This document shows, piece after piece, positions 46,640 to 59,729 of a stretch of DNA of 64,000 nucleotides. Both the position numbers and the translations under genes were made by a program. The notes under the pieces were generated by a model, which made no database searches, was not told the origin of the DNA, and saw only the letters and a program-made list of their open reading frames with translations. Positions within the stretch are counted from its first letter, which is position 1. Each line of letters begins with the position of its first letter. This DNA is from Nectonema munidae. Taxonomy: Eukaryota > Nematomorpha > Nectonematoida > Nectonematidae. The stretch covers positions 186,001-250,000 of the forward strand of contig JAUIRK010000976.1 in assembly GCA_030549495.1 (NCBI GenBank), given 5' to 3'.

Positions 46640-48184
46640 AATCTCAATGGGATGGAGGGCATCTGCTTTGTCTAAACCATTTTATCTAAATTTGGCTATT
46701 TTGGCCAAAGCAACTTTTATATCATTACTCACTTCCAAACTTTTTCGGGATTTGGTTTCAATGGCAAGTAGCATGGAAAACGCTTGCTCACACTCATATG
46801 TAGGGGCAAATCGAATCAGCTTTCAGAGCAATCTTTGCAAGCATACGACTCTCCCATTTCAATCCAAAAATCGCTATGAGATATTTCAGAAAAACATGTT
46901 TGTACCTCCTCAATCATTAACCAAATCAATAAACTGTTCTTGAATTATATTACAGTGAAGTACTCTGATCTCTTTTCCTTGCAGCGCCAGGTTAAAGGAA
47001 TTCATATATTCAAATATGTTCACTAAAAATGATAGAAATATACGAAAAAGGACATCAGAAAATTCTACACGCATGTCTCGTCTGCCTTCCCAAAATTGCT
47101 GGATTTCTTTCCATAGTATCGCTTGGAAAATTTTCATTTGGAAAGCCACCTTACGTTTGAGTAGAGCAAGAGATTTTCAAATTGAAAACAAACAAGAGTT
47201 GAAGCATTTGCTAATACACAGTTTTAATGATTTCATTTAAAACATTTTTAAACTCATCGGGTATGGCTTTATGGTTCGGTGCACTGAGTACCAATTACAT
47301 CTGGAGATTTTTGCTGAGCCAGATTCCGACTTAATAACATGAGCTGTAAAAAATTTATCACCTAGTGAAATGTTTTTTTTTACAGTTGTTCTATACCTGA
47401 GTTTTGCAAAATAAAAAATTGTCTACCAGGTTCTTGTGATATACATATTGTACGTAAACGCAAGGCTAAGACAATCCATCGTTTCATCAATCTAAGCAAA
47501 AAAGTTGAAAATCGAATTCCGAAACAATAAAACCACGTCTGACATGTCATCAGACATCTCTCCTATTAGCCTTCTAACGGTATCGTTTAACAGGAAGATA
47601 TGTTTCAACTTTGCAACTTCTTAGCACATTCAATATATCTTTGCAGCAAGGTAATATCAACTGTTCTGCTATGTTGTGGGACTTTTTGACAACAGATATT
47701 TTTTTGAAACTTTTCAAATCATACATTTTGTAAAAACATTCAGATGTTATTTATCAAACATGAATGTGTGCAATCGTTCAGCCAATAATTTTGTTTACCG
47801 AACTCGAGTGCTACAATTGACGAGTTTTAGAAAGGTGGGTGCTAAAACTTCAGAACACAAAAGACACTTATGTTCCTCTTCCACACCAGACGTTAATGCA
47901 GTAAAACGAAATTTCAAGTGGGAGTCGTCATATTTCATTTTTAGACATTACGGATAAGCAACAACATTTACAAATTAGACATGAAAAGCAATAAAAGGAA
48001 AAAATAGTATACTCAATTCAAAGACTAACTTATTTATTCTTTTTAAATGTGATTTATTGCCCAAACTGGCAAATGACCCAATATGGGTGCAATCTTTTGC
48101 GAAAAAACGATTCACTTCGTTTCCCCTTCTCGATCTCCATGGAACTTCTTCGCGGCACCACCGACTCTAGTTTGAAAGCCACTG
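46640..48184 (-). mobile_element. Decayed hAT transposon (ZBED5/SCAND3-like), copy II, with 5' terminus
   Basis: The minus-strand tip at 48184 reads CAGTGGCTTTCAAACTAGAG, the typical hAT CAGTGG-TTCTCAAAC form. Inside, a BED-like N-terminal part (VEEEHKCLLCSEVLAPTF, near 47860) is followed by ILPCCKDILNVLRSCKVETY near 47600. The best open piece, 47149-46910, holds FLVNIFEYMNSFNLALQGKE, matching the L-x-x-I-F-x-x-x-N-x-L-N-x-x-L-Q-G block. Near 46800-46735 lies CEQAFSMLLAIETKSRKS, the C-terminal dimerisation block. Multiple stops and frame changes. The 3' terminus was not found. Confidence 0.8.
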
Positions 48185-48429
48185 AGCTAGAATGTTGATG
48201 CAATCAGAATTACAAACAATGTATTTTAACTTGATTAAATTCGTACATTTGTATTGGGATTGAGAGCTTACAGTGCAAGTATAATGTCGGGTAGTAAGGG
48301 TGGTGTGTTCATTCCTCCCACCAAAATTTATAGGATGTGCGCCCCTGATACATATTTATGGTATTTTTATTTTGCGACAATAGAGTCATATTTATATAAC
48401 GTTTTTTTCAAATTATAATTTTTCTCTAC

Positions 48430-49950
48430 AAATCAATAGATGTCTGAATCTAATCTTATTGATGATAATAATTACAAATTAGTTCTTTCAACAAGAAAGT
48501 CTAAAGTATTGGAACATATTTTGTTAGGACCTGGTTTTGAGAAAAAGCAAGATGCAGTCATTGTAAGCAGTTATTGAAAGCGAACGGTACAAATACTAAA
48601 GGTATGATAGACCACCTTACACTAAAGCATGAGATTCAACTGAAAAAGGAAGAGAATCAACCACCAGCTTTGTAGATATTTTTTGCAGAAAAAAAGAAAC
48701 AATTGAAAGTATAATTTACAAACTATAGTTGCAGTTGATGGACTTAGTTTTAATCAAAAGTCTTGAAGTGAAGTTTTGCAAAACTTGTTCCATATATGTA
48801 TCTTTGATTTTACCATATGGAAATCATGCATTAACTTCTAGTCGAACACAAGTTTCAAAAAATTTCATCCAATTATGAAATAAAAAAAAATATATTAAAA
48901 ATTGAAAAAATTAAAAATCAAGGTTATCGATTTTCAATTACTTAAAAGATGAAGCAAACATTGATTAAAAATAGAAGATATCTAAACATTAATATTCATT
49001 ATTGTGATGACAAAGGTTGCGCTAACGCTGAAAGTATACTTCATGATACAAAACGCTAATTGGCGTCTTTTCGCATAAAACATGAAAAAGATATTATACC
49101 CACAATTACATATAGCGTTTCAATTATGAAAATTTTCAAGTTGTTGTTTAACATAGAGCATATTTTCTCTATCTTCTTGCATGCCTTGCATTTATCTATT
49201 TGTGATTCGTTATATCGTAAAAATGTAATAGAGAGAAAAGAAAGGTTAACAGAAAGAGAAGAAAACAATTCAAGCATGAAATAAGCGATTTCCAAGTCCA
49301 TCCTTCAGTATTACCCGTTATAAAAAAGTTAGGAAACTGGTAAAAAATTTCAGAAAATCTCCTTTCAAAAATGATGCCTTACAAGAAATAGTAAAAAAGA
49401 AAGAATTAATAAAAAACTTGTCCATTTAGCTAATTTCCTAGATTGTCCAAAATTTCTCAATAAAAGTTATGATGACCTTGGTGAAAAGATTCATCAAAAA
49501 GAAATAATTGAAACAGCTTTAAGTCTTTATTCGCGCTTATTTTCAGATCTAGAATGTAGACAAAATCTCAATTTTAACTGTTGTTACATCAACGAAAAAG
49601 AAAGAAAAAGTATAAAAGAAGAGCTCAATGATTTTCTTTAAAAAAGTAAGAAAATATGTGAAAAATATGATCGCAACCAAATTCCAAGTAGCACACGTGT
49701 AATGAGAAAAATCTTTTGAGTTGTTCGTAGGAACGAGAAAAAGACCAGAAATGTTGGAAAAGTTGTTTAAAATAATAATCTTAATTGTTTAAAGCTGACT
49801 TCTCTCGATTCTGAAAGAGTGTTTTCAGCAATAGGATTTAAACGAAAATAAGAAACCAATTGAAAGATAAATATTAACTGCGCTTGTATTTTTTCGTTTT
49901 TATTTTCGTTCATGAAAATCGTTTTAAGCAACGCTATAACATCAAATTTG
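48430..49950 (+). mobile_element. Decayed BED-finger-type hAT transposase
   Basis: Frames from about 48440 give MSESNLIDDNNYKLVLST near the start, NFRKSPFKNDALQEIVKKKE at about 49347-49405 (the hAT R-x-S-P-x-x-x-x-x-L-Q block before the catalytic T-R-W-N-S region) and LTSLDSERVFSAIGFKRK at about 49795-49850 (dimerisation block). Many stops interrupt it. Its sequence differs from the ZBED5-like copies, so it is another hAT lineage, lying tail to tail-flank with copy II about 250 bp away. Confidence 0.7.
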
Positions 49951-50122
49951 CAAAAATTAGTGGTGAAATTGATGGAATTAATCAACAACTGGTAAAAAAT
50001 TGTACTTAAAAAATTAAAGAATATGACATTAAAAATATCTTTACTTTTAATGAAATCACATTTTTAATTGGTAATGTGGAAAAAGCGAGCTGTTCCCAAA
50101 ATTTCAATACTAAATTTACGTT

Positions 50123-50197
50123 AGAAAGCAGGCTTGATGCAGGTACCCAAGACGTTGATTTATAGAATCCAGCATCTAACCAACCCCACTCACGTCG
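50123..50197 (-). mobile_element. tRNA-derived SINE, copy 3 (truncated)
   Basis: Plus strand: AAAGCAGGCTTGATGCAGGT, ACCCAAGACGTTGATT, AGAATCCAGCATCTAACCAA and CCCCACTCACG, matching the head of the SINEs at 8840-8957 and 16196-16338. Box B is damaged and the outer part is missing. Confidence 0.7.
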
Positions 50198-51284
50198 TTC
50201 GTCTGGATTCAATAATTTAGATATAAACAGCTCTCCAAATCATATTATACCTGAAAACTTCTACTAATATAAAAATCTGCTTTCTGACACCAGTTGCTAC
50301 GATAGCGATTATTATTATTAATGCTAGAGTCATTAAAACTTTTAAATGATTATTTAAGAAAATTTCGCCCTAACGCTTGAATGGTACTTATCATATCACC
50401 CTTGCAGATAGTGTTCCCTATGTAAGAAAAGCTTGGCAAGTAAGAACTTTAAATATTTTTTTACCTGTTGGAAACATAGAGGAGAACTTGTCAACAGTTT
50501 TACTAACACTCTTCTCACTTCCACTTTAAATCCCAACGATGACCATAATCTTTTATTGCTTGAGAAGATTATGCCAAAGCTGTAAAGCATTTTATATTGA
50601 ATTGAGAGAGGAAATTATTTCAATTTTCAGAATAATATTTTATTTTTTCTTATTTTTTTTAGCTAAATCCTTTCTTTGGTGTATGAAGAAGTGTACTTTC
50701 AACCAATGTTTTTTAAAGCGCTCTATTTATCGCATTTTGTTACCAAATTACAGATGTTACAAAGATGTAGTTAGAAATGATATATGTATCTATGAATTTG
50801 ATATTTTTTATATAAATCATGTGTCGTCTATATTATACTTAATAAAAAATTTAATAAAGAGTTTTCAATAAAAAAAATTCTTTGGTGTGTATGATGAAAA
50901 ATTTTAAAGCAAAAAAACTCCTTTTTTACATTTTATATTAAAAAAAAAGAGCATGATACTTCAACATCAACTGAAATTTGTATTCATGAGTTTGCACAGT
51001 AATTTTTTATTTAATTAGTATTTATTTGTATTAACACAGTAAGATATCGTGTTTCACTACTATGTCTTGCCTGCCTTTTAGTGAATATTAGTCTTACTTA
51101 TGAAATAACTTGCTACTTTTTGTGCAAAGAAAAAATACGAATATATTTAATTAATATATGTTAGAAAGTATATTCATTTTATCAAAATGACAAGAAAGAA
51201 GTCATATATATTTATGAGATAACTAAAAGTAATCAATAATTTTTATCTTTAAAATTTGCTTAAAAATTTTTTATTTTAAGTTTT
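50198..51284. other. No supported gene
   Basis: AT-rich sequence. The 110-codon frame at 50539-50871 is Phe/Ile/Tyr-rich with no family pattern, as expected by chance in AT-rich DNA. Confidence 0.45.
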
Positions 51285-52115
<831 letters not shown>

Positions 52116-52151
52116 ATGATAGGAATGTGGTTGATGGTGATGATGATGGTG

Positions 52152-52276
52152 ATAATGATGGTGATAATGATGGGATGATGATGGTGATAATAATGGGATG
52201 ATGATGGTGATAATGATGGGATGATGATGGTGATAATGATGGGATGATGATGGTGATAATGATGGGATGATGATAG
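52152..52276 (+). repeat. 23-bp minisatellite, about five copies
   Basis: The unit TGGTGATAATGATGGGATGA recurs with GGG marks at 52172, 52195, 52218, 52241 and 52264, exactly 23 bp apart. It probably formed from variant units at the edge of the GAT array. Confidence 0.9.
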
Positions 52277-52294
52277 GGAGGGGGGGGGGGGGGG
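52277..52294 (+). repeat. Homopolymer G tract
   Basis: A run of G with one A near its start, at the edge of the minisatellite. Confidence 0.9.
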
Positions 52295-52379
52295 TGATGA
52301 TGTGATTGATGATGATGTGGTTGATGATTATGATGTAAGGGTTGGTGATGGTGATGGTGATGATGATGAGGTTGATGAT

Positions 52380-53869
52380 TCAGTGATAATGTTGATGGAA
52401 TCAGTTGATGCCCTTTTCATTACCTCTATATACTTAGTAAAACAGTAACACCTCATCTATTCTCAATATTGACTCCTCAATTTATATAATATAAAAAAAT
52501 TTAAAGAGGAAGGTAATAGAGTTTGAGCATTATTAGGCACTGCCGAAAGCATCACAACGAAAAATACTAAGTCCATTTTCCTATGTTGTTTCAAATGTAG
52601 TTCAGAGATACAAACAATGCAAATTGGCATTATATTTAAGTTACCTTTGGGAATTACTTTCTATAAACTTAAATTAGTAGATAAATATTCATAAAATTTT
52701 ATTCATTATGTAGGTTAATTCTTTCTCTCTCTCAGAATTGGCCGAAAATTGGGGGAGCTAATATCCCTTTTTCTATAATGATGGATTGATAACTTCACTT
52801 AAGATAACTAATCAAAATTTCAATTAGCACAGAGTCTTTTAGTTTTTTAAAACAAAGTCGTGTAACATTTTGAACCCCATTTTCCCCTCTTTTCTAGGTG
52901 TCATGAACAAAAATGTTAATATTGATGAAAAATAGAAAATCTTTTTACAAGCAAGCCACTTACTTACAAACAACTGAATAATGGTAATAAAATTCATAAG
53001 ATCAAAATGTGTGAACTTACAAGAGAAGAAAAGAACGAGTAAATGAATAATGATGATATACAGCAGTAAATAATGATATCCCATGTTGTTTACACATTCT
53101 TTTATTTATCCTATTATTCGCAAATATATTATTATATATCACCAATGTTTTATGTGACTGGGATTGCTAGTGTACACAAATCATCATCCTCTGTATCTAA
53201 TTTAAATCGTCAACTGTTCTTTGAAATGTTTTGAAATTAGTGTTGTTTTGAAAAATCGAGGGGTGGCGATGTCAACAGCCTCACGTAAAATTATTTGACG
53301 CCTAAAGTTACTGACCAAGAGTTTTTTATCTTATTTTTTACATATTTTTTCATTTTAAACATTGTTAAACAAAAATAATACATTAGAAATACCGAAGTTA
53401 AAACTAAAATACGCCAAAGTATACACTTGATACACTATGCTAAATAAACGGTAAAGTTTATTTATATCTTACACCGTACAAAATACCAATTTTAAAGGTA
53501 GACTTTCTGGTAGTGACTTATTTTCAGCATTAAGATGATTGATTGATTCACCGTCCAACGAAATTTGACAAAAATTATTTTACATCCTAAATTTTTTGTG
53601 TAATATATAAATTTTACCTTGATAATTTTTAATTTACTATCTTGTAGTTTTTATGTAAATCAAAATATTACCCCAAAATAGTAAACTTTAATGAGTTTTG
53701 AAATATTTGAAACAAAGATTTATAATATTTTGTTGAATTGAATAAGAATTGAGAAAAGATATTGTGGTAATGTTGAAGTATGAAAAATGAAACAGAAGGA
53801 AACATGGCTGCGGAACGAAAGTGTGAGAAATGTGTTAAAGGAGAAGAAAAGGACATTTAAAAAATGACA
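52380..53869. other. No gene seen
   Basis: AT-rich sequence between the microsatellite and the LINE. No pattern noticed. Confidence 0.5.
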
Positions 53870-55215
53870 AAAAACAAACTTGAAAGTAGGCAAAGAAATA
53901 TATGAAGCAAAAAAGAGAGAAGCCAAAAGGAGCATTGCACTCTCTAAAAATCAAGGGACACAGCAACCTTATGAAGATTTAAAAACAAAAGAAAGAGAGA
54001 ATGCAATACACAGAATTGTCAAATCAAGACAGAAAGAAAATGAAGAGATTGGAAATATCAATATTATGAGAGATGAAAGCGGGAAATTATATTTGACACA
54101 GAAAAAATGAAGAAGAGGTGGCCAGAATACTTTGAAAATCTTTTGAATATGGGAAATAAAAAAGAAGAGAGAGAAGCGCTCAGAAGGACGTAAAAAAAAT
54201 AATAAATGAGGAAGAAGGAATGAATCAAATTAAGAAAACGAAGAATTATAAAGCAACGGGATTTAGCGAGGTTAGTATTGATATGCTGAAAGCTTGATGC
54301 CATGAAACTTGCAAGTGGATGATGGATCTACTGTGGATTGAGGAAAAAATGCCTGAAGATTGGACACTAGTACCCAGTTGGAAAAAGAAAGGAGATATTT
54401 TGGAATGTGGTAGTTATCGTGGTGTCAAGGAACACGGATTGAAATTACGGGAAAGAATCTTGGACATGAGAATTCGCAGTGGTAAAAATAGACACAAAAC
54501 AGTTTGAATTTATGTCTGGAAAGAGTACGATAGAAGTAATTTTTATTACAAAGCAATTAATAGAAAAAAATATTGAAGGAAATTCATCAGTTTTCTGTGG
54601 TTTTGTAGATTTAGAAAAAGCATACGATACATAATTAATACGAAAAATGGGTTAGGTTGGTTAAAGAAATGATCAAAGACTCAAAAACAAATATAAAAAT
54701 GGCAAAGGGATTTTAAGAGAATTTGAAGTAAAAACAGGATTACACCAGGAATCGAAATTGAAGCCATTATTGTTTGAATTGGTTGTTGAGGAGTTACCAA
54801 ACATGTAAGAAAAGAAGACCTTTGGAAACTCCTATTTGTAGGTGACTTGGTTATATTGGCATATCACAAAGAGAGAATTGTAAAGTGGGGATAAAGTTTA
54901 GAGAAATTTGGAACAAAGATATATGCCAAGAAGACAGAATTTAGGGTTCGTAGCAAAAAAGAAGAAGATCAGATAATCATTTAGAATAGACATGGAAAAA
55001 AGCTTAAACAGATAAAAAAGTTTTAAATACTTGGGCTCAGAAATTGTCAATAGAGGAAGTTGTGAAGAAGATGTTCAAGTCAGAGTGAAAACTAGTTAGT
55101 TGAAGTGGAAAGAGGAGAAAAAAATGAAGCTCAAAGCGAAGATATACACAACAATCTTTCGACCAGTATTGACATATGTTGCGAATGCAAGAGCTTGAAG
55201 AAGAAAAATTTATAA
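53870..55215 (+). mobile_element. RTE-like LINE, 5'/RT part, interrupted by an hAT element
   Basis: The open piece 53880-54110 (VGKEIYEAKKREAKRSIAL, ENAIHRIVKSRQKENEEI) is the linker before the RT of RTE-type LINEs. Then come the fingers block (EKMPEDWTLVPSWKKKGDIL, ECGSYRGVKEHGLKLRERI), FEFMSGKSTIEVIFITKQL, FCGFVDLEKAYDT and, at the end, AKIYTTIFRPVLTYVANAR. The normal continuation, a segment like KMLRRMLGVSLRDRIRNEEI, is absent here and appears at about 57800, beyond the inserted hAT. Multiple stops and frame changes. The same family as 1-1240 and 59730-59985 is likely. Confidence 0.85.
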
Positions 55216-55217
55216 CC

Positions 55218-57725
55218 CTGGTGTCGCAACCCCAGATGGGGTCGCCGAGCATTTATTTTTAGGTCACCAAAACCTCAAAATAAAAACATTGTCGACTCTT
55301 AATTCAAAGAATTTTTTTAGCATATACACTCCAATATTGGTTGAGGGATACTGTGGATAATTTCTTATCTATTTTTAACAAAGATAAATGAAGAAGAGAA
55401 AAGCAAAAAAATGATAAATCAATTTTAATTTTCATATCTTTTAAAGAAAGACATAAGGAGAGAGAAGTAAAAATCTGTCTAATGACCATTGATTTATTAT
55501 CTTCGTGCTTTTCTCCTACAATCTTAACAAATAGTATATACACTATTTTCATTTTTAAATGAATTCCATCTTTTTTTCATTGTAATTTTCGTAAGTTTTT
55601 TTAATATCTTTTATATAATTTGTCGATGTAAGTGTGTATATGTGTATGAGTTTGCTATGTACACACCCAATCTCATGGATGGGAGTTTGGTGGGCAAAAG
55701 TGGTGTGCTAGTAATTTAATGTATATTTCATTTCAGATTCTTTAGTCATGTACAGAGAAGAATTTCCTAGCACTGGATTTACGTGTCTCATCGATCATGG
55801 AACCCAAAAACCAGAATGCGTTGTATCTTGGGAAGGGGTCAGCCACGAATCGCTTAAAGAAAATAATCTCAAGCGCCATCTCCTGGGAAAACACCCAACT
55901 CTGGCAGAAAAGAACTTTAGTATTCTAAAGGGAAAGAAGAAGAACTGAAACGTCAGCGGTTAGACAATTCTATCCAAAAGGGAGTGCATTCTGTCCAACA
56001 ACCAACACTTGGATCCTATCTTGTTACAAAAAGCTAAGTGTATGCAGCCACACATAATTTGAGAAAATTTGGTAAAGCTAGCAGGCCTTGATATAGTTTG
56101 TAGCATCCTTGGAGATGGTGCAGGGAAAAAAATTGAAGCTATTCCGCTGTCAGATAACACAATCAACTGAAGAATTTAAGAGATGTCGCAAGAAGAACAG
56201 GTAGTGGTTGCCATCAAGGAGAGTGAGAAATTTAGCTTGGAGTTGGATGAGTCAACTGACGTCGGTGAGGATGCTCAGGTCTTGGTATATGCGCGGTATC
56301 AAATGAAGACTGACATTGAAGAAAACTTTCCGTTCTGTAAATCACTGGAGACAAAAACAACAGGTTTTTTAAAGTAGGTTCTGAAAAACAACAGATCTTT
56401 TCAAGTTGGTTGATAGTGATCAGTGATAAAGTGTGTGCCGAATGGAGCACACTGCAATGTTAAGTGCACTTCAGGGTTTCACTGCCAGAGTAAAACAAGT
56501 CAACCCCAAAGTGATAGCGACTCATTACCTGCCTCACCGAGAAAACCTTGCTTCTCGATAAATGTCACTTGAGCTTAACATGGTTATAGAAGATGTTATT
56601 CAAATAGCAAATTTTATTAAATCATCAGCATTGAATGCAAGGCTGTTTAGTCAAAAGTGCTCTGATATGGGATCCGAATATGAACATCTGCTTTACTACT
56701 CTTCTGTCAGGAGGCTATCACGAGGAAAAGTACTTCAGAGAGTGCTTTACTTGCGTGAAGAGGGTGAAATCTTCCTAAACGAGAAGAACAATGCACTGAC
56801 ATCAAGTCTTACAGAATCAAAGTAGTTACTTTTGCTGAATATGTCCATGCAAGGAAAAGATGAGACTATAATCTCTGTGTCAGAAAAGTTCAATGTTTTC
56901 AAGGGAAAGATTGAACTAGCAAAAACTGCGTCCCTTCCACTTTTGGAACTTTTTCTGGAAGATGAAAAAGACACCTCACTTGTGGCCGTACAAAGTGTCA
57001 TTGTTGAGCACCTTGAGAAATTGAGTGAGGAGTTTGACTGGTATATTCTGAGTCGAGAGCTGCATGAGAAATACAAATGCTTGCGAAGACTTTTCGATAT
57101 CCAAGCCGAGGATCTTTTACGGAAGAAAAGTCTTCTATCCAAAATCTTCAAGAGGAGCTTATAGAAATCCAGCAATAGGAAACTCTTGGTTTTGACTTTC
57201 AGCGACAAACTCTAAGTGTGTTCTGAACTGCTGTGAAAAAAAAACCAGTGCTTGAATTCGAGGCTGTGAAAGTGTTATTGCCTTTCGCTACAACCTATTT
57301 GTGTGAATCACGATTTGTAGCTTTGACTGCCATCAAAACTAAAAGTTAAGGCTAGAGCTCTGGCTGTAACCGAAACATGATAAGACTGAACCACGAATAG
57401 AGAAACTTAGCAACATGATTTCATTGAGTCAAGGTTCCAATTAAAATTTATTTACCATTTCACAGAAAAAATATATACCTTTCTTTTGTTTTAGAATGCG
57501 GCAGAATATTATTCTAGAAGTGTTTGTTTTATTTAATGTCAACTTTTGAAAGTCATAATGCTGTGAGTATAATAAAATTGAATGACGTTTATTTTGTCTT
57601 TCACACGTTAAAGTACCTCTCTATATTCATTACAATTGTCATCCCTTACTTTTACAGCACGTTAATCATATATATAGTTTTAATAAAATATATGCAACTA
57701 AATTAGTGGGGTCGCCTCGAAAAAT
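55218..57725 (+). mobile_element. hAT transposon (ZBED5/SCAND3-like), copy III, inserted in the RTE LINE
   Basis: The left edge reads CCTGGTGTCGCAACCCCAGA and TGGGGTCGCC; the right edge near 57707 has GTGGGGTCGCCTCG. Inside: BED-type N-terminus MYREEFPSTGFTCLIDHG (55748-55948; C-x-x-S/C and H-x-x-x-x-H spacing partly kept), KIEAIPLSDNTIN near 56130, FSLELDESTDVGEDAQVLV near 56232-56288 (catalytic Asp context DESTDV intact), VRRLSRGKVLQRVLYLREE near 56707-56763 and AEYVHARK/FNVFKGKIELAKT near 56835-56930. Several stops and frame changes. It is the best kept of the hAT copies in the window. Confidence 0.85.
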
Positions 57726-57794
57726 TCGTATAATATGATATATTGATGCATAAACTACCTTTTCGTTTCTACATCCATATGCACTTCTATAAAA

Positions 57795-58090
57795 AACCTA
57801 GATGAAGATGCTTAGAAAGATGATGGGAGTAAGACTGAGGAATCTAATAAGAAATAAAGAAGTGGGAAGAAAAACGAGAATTACGACACGCGCGTTAGCA
57901 GTTGTAGAGCGTCAGGAACGAGAAGTAGGGGAAGACAACGCAAAAGACGGTCTGAAGGAACGACTCTTGGACTGAACCAAGGTGACGCAAAGAATCGAGA
58001 GAACTGGAGACAACGGATAGCAGCCACCAAGCCCCAACTTGGGAGAAGGTGTAGTCAAAAAAGAAGAAGTTGAATTTGAAATTAAAAATG
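57795..58090 (+). mobile_element. RTE-like LINE, 3' part after the hAT insertion
   Basis: Resumes the LINE interrupted at 55215: KMLRKMMGVRLRNLIRNKEV, GRKTRITTRALAVVERQERE, then NWRQRIAATKPQLGRRC and a GAAGAAG tail. The last block matches the 59730-59985 copy. Confidence 0.82.
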
Positions 58091-58126
58091 ATTTTGTAAG
58101 AAATCTTGCAATCCCATAGCGACCAG

Positions 58127-58151
58127 TAAAAAAAAAAAAAAAAAAAAAAAA
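58127..58151 (+). repeat. Poly-A tract
   Basis: About 25 A residues, shortly after the LINE 3' end. It may be a retroposition tail or an independent run. Confidence 0.75.
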
Positions 58152-58469
58152 GAATAAAGTCAATTGCAAGAAAAAAATAAAGATGAAGAAAGTTTCTCTT
58201 TATATCTTTCTTCCATTTTTAATCTGTTTATGAAAACGTTCTAGATGTTCATCGGTACATCTGACCTGTTTATTAGAAAATATCAAGATGAGAGTCTAGG
58301 AAATGAAGTTTGAGAGACATTTTGCACCGCATTTCCCCAAAATTCATCAAAAGACTTTTCTTTTTTTTTCTTCAAAATTTTAGGCTCTATTTTTTCCTAA
58401 AAAACCATTGACAACATCTCAAAGCACACATACATATCTCTTTTTTGTCCTGAATTAAAAATGCTCACT

Positions 58470-59450
58470 TGGTTTCATCTTTCAATACTTGCTTTATTTG
58501 AGGACCAATCAATATGCCTTTTTAACTTTAGAAGAGGTCTAATTAAGAACTTTTCTTCCAAAAAGTCAATAGCTTTAAGATCTTTGTAAAATGCTTTAAC
58601 AAATTGCTTCTTAGTCCCAATTTAATCTGAAGCGGGTGTAAAATAATTTTATTTGTTGGAACTAATGGGGAATTTAAAATATTGTGTGCTCCTATTTCAC
58701 ATTCATTACGTTCTGAATATGTATTGACTTTGTAATGCTTGTCCCTTGCTCGAGGGTCCCAAAGAAATAAGAAACCGCAAACTTTTTATAACCAGTTAAA
58801 ATAACAATAACTTTTAAATCAGCACATATTACCCAATGAAATTTGTTGTAAGCATCAAACATTTTTTTCAAATTGTTGTAAGTTTCTCTTAGTTCTGTTG
58901 AATAAGCAACAGGGACAAAGGTATTACAGCTTCCACATTGTTCTTTGATGCATCAATGAAAAGACGCCATTCTGAAGGAGTATCAAATCAAAATGAGAAA
59001 AAAGATTTTCAATATCATTACAAAAAGCAAAGTCCACTTTTATTTCAAAAAAAGTTTCAAACTTTGGGAACGTTTTCTGTAAAATGAAATTTTCACATTT
59101 TTTTACAAGAAGATTTTTCTCATTTAATCGTGAAGCTAAAATTTCGCTTTGTTCTTTATTTAGGTTCAAATCTCTTATTAACTCCCTTAAAGCATTTTGT
59201 GTAAAATAATGTGTTCTATTCGCTTCAAAATCTGGTTGTATGTATTCGGAGTCCGTTTTTACCATATTATTTTCTTGTACATCATTTGAGAGACATCTGT
59301 CATTTTTAGCAAGTATGCTTTTTGTGGTAGTGAAATTGAAATGAATGTTTAATTGGGCGAGAAGCTGATAAAATAATATCTCTGCAGCAAAAGTAATAAA
59401 TCATTAATGTGATTTCTTGGTTCTCTCCAAATCATTGGAATACAAAATGG
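58470..59450 (-). pseudogene. Decayed copy of an unidentified multicopy protein family
   Basis: Minus strand, in order: IPMIWREPRNHINDL near 59440; a Cys-rich patch near 59370-59290; the open piece 59265-58924 with YIQPDFEANRTHYFT, LIRDLNLNKEQSEILASRL and FCNDIENLF; then EWRLFIDASKNNVEAVI near 58965; and, after several breaks, LHPLQIKLGLRKQFVKAF-like sequence near 58640-58590. I recall this block order (DLNLxKxxSELLASRL, then EWRLFIDSSKRSLKAVLLHN, then LPPLHIKLGLMKQFVKAL) from uncharacterised proteins found in many copies in arthropod and cnidarian genomes, which suggests a mobile origin, but I know of no established function. At least six interruptions here. It lies between two RTE fragments. 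Confidence 0.6.
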
Positions 59451-59729
59451 CGTTGGGTGGCCAGTTTTTTTCCTTTAGTATCAAAGTAAGCTGTATTGAG
59501 TGTCTTAACATGAGTATTAAAAGTACGTGGATTTTTTTGCAATGTACTCTCCACAAATGTAACAAAATATGTTTTTATTATTTTTGCAAGTACGAGTTGT
59601 TTGTAGTAAAGAAGTCATTTTATTTTACGTATGAAATAAAAAAATAAAAAACATATCTAAAAAAATATTTGATACTATTAATAGCTTGCCACAGAAGTCA
59701 GGAGACGAGCCTAGTAAACTTTAGTGTTT

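Noticed and set aside
57912-58169. 85-codon minus-strand frame
   Set aside because: It is antisense to the LINE 3' end and begins in the poly-A tract.
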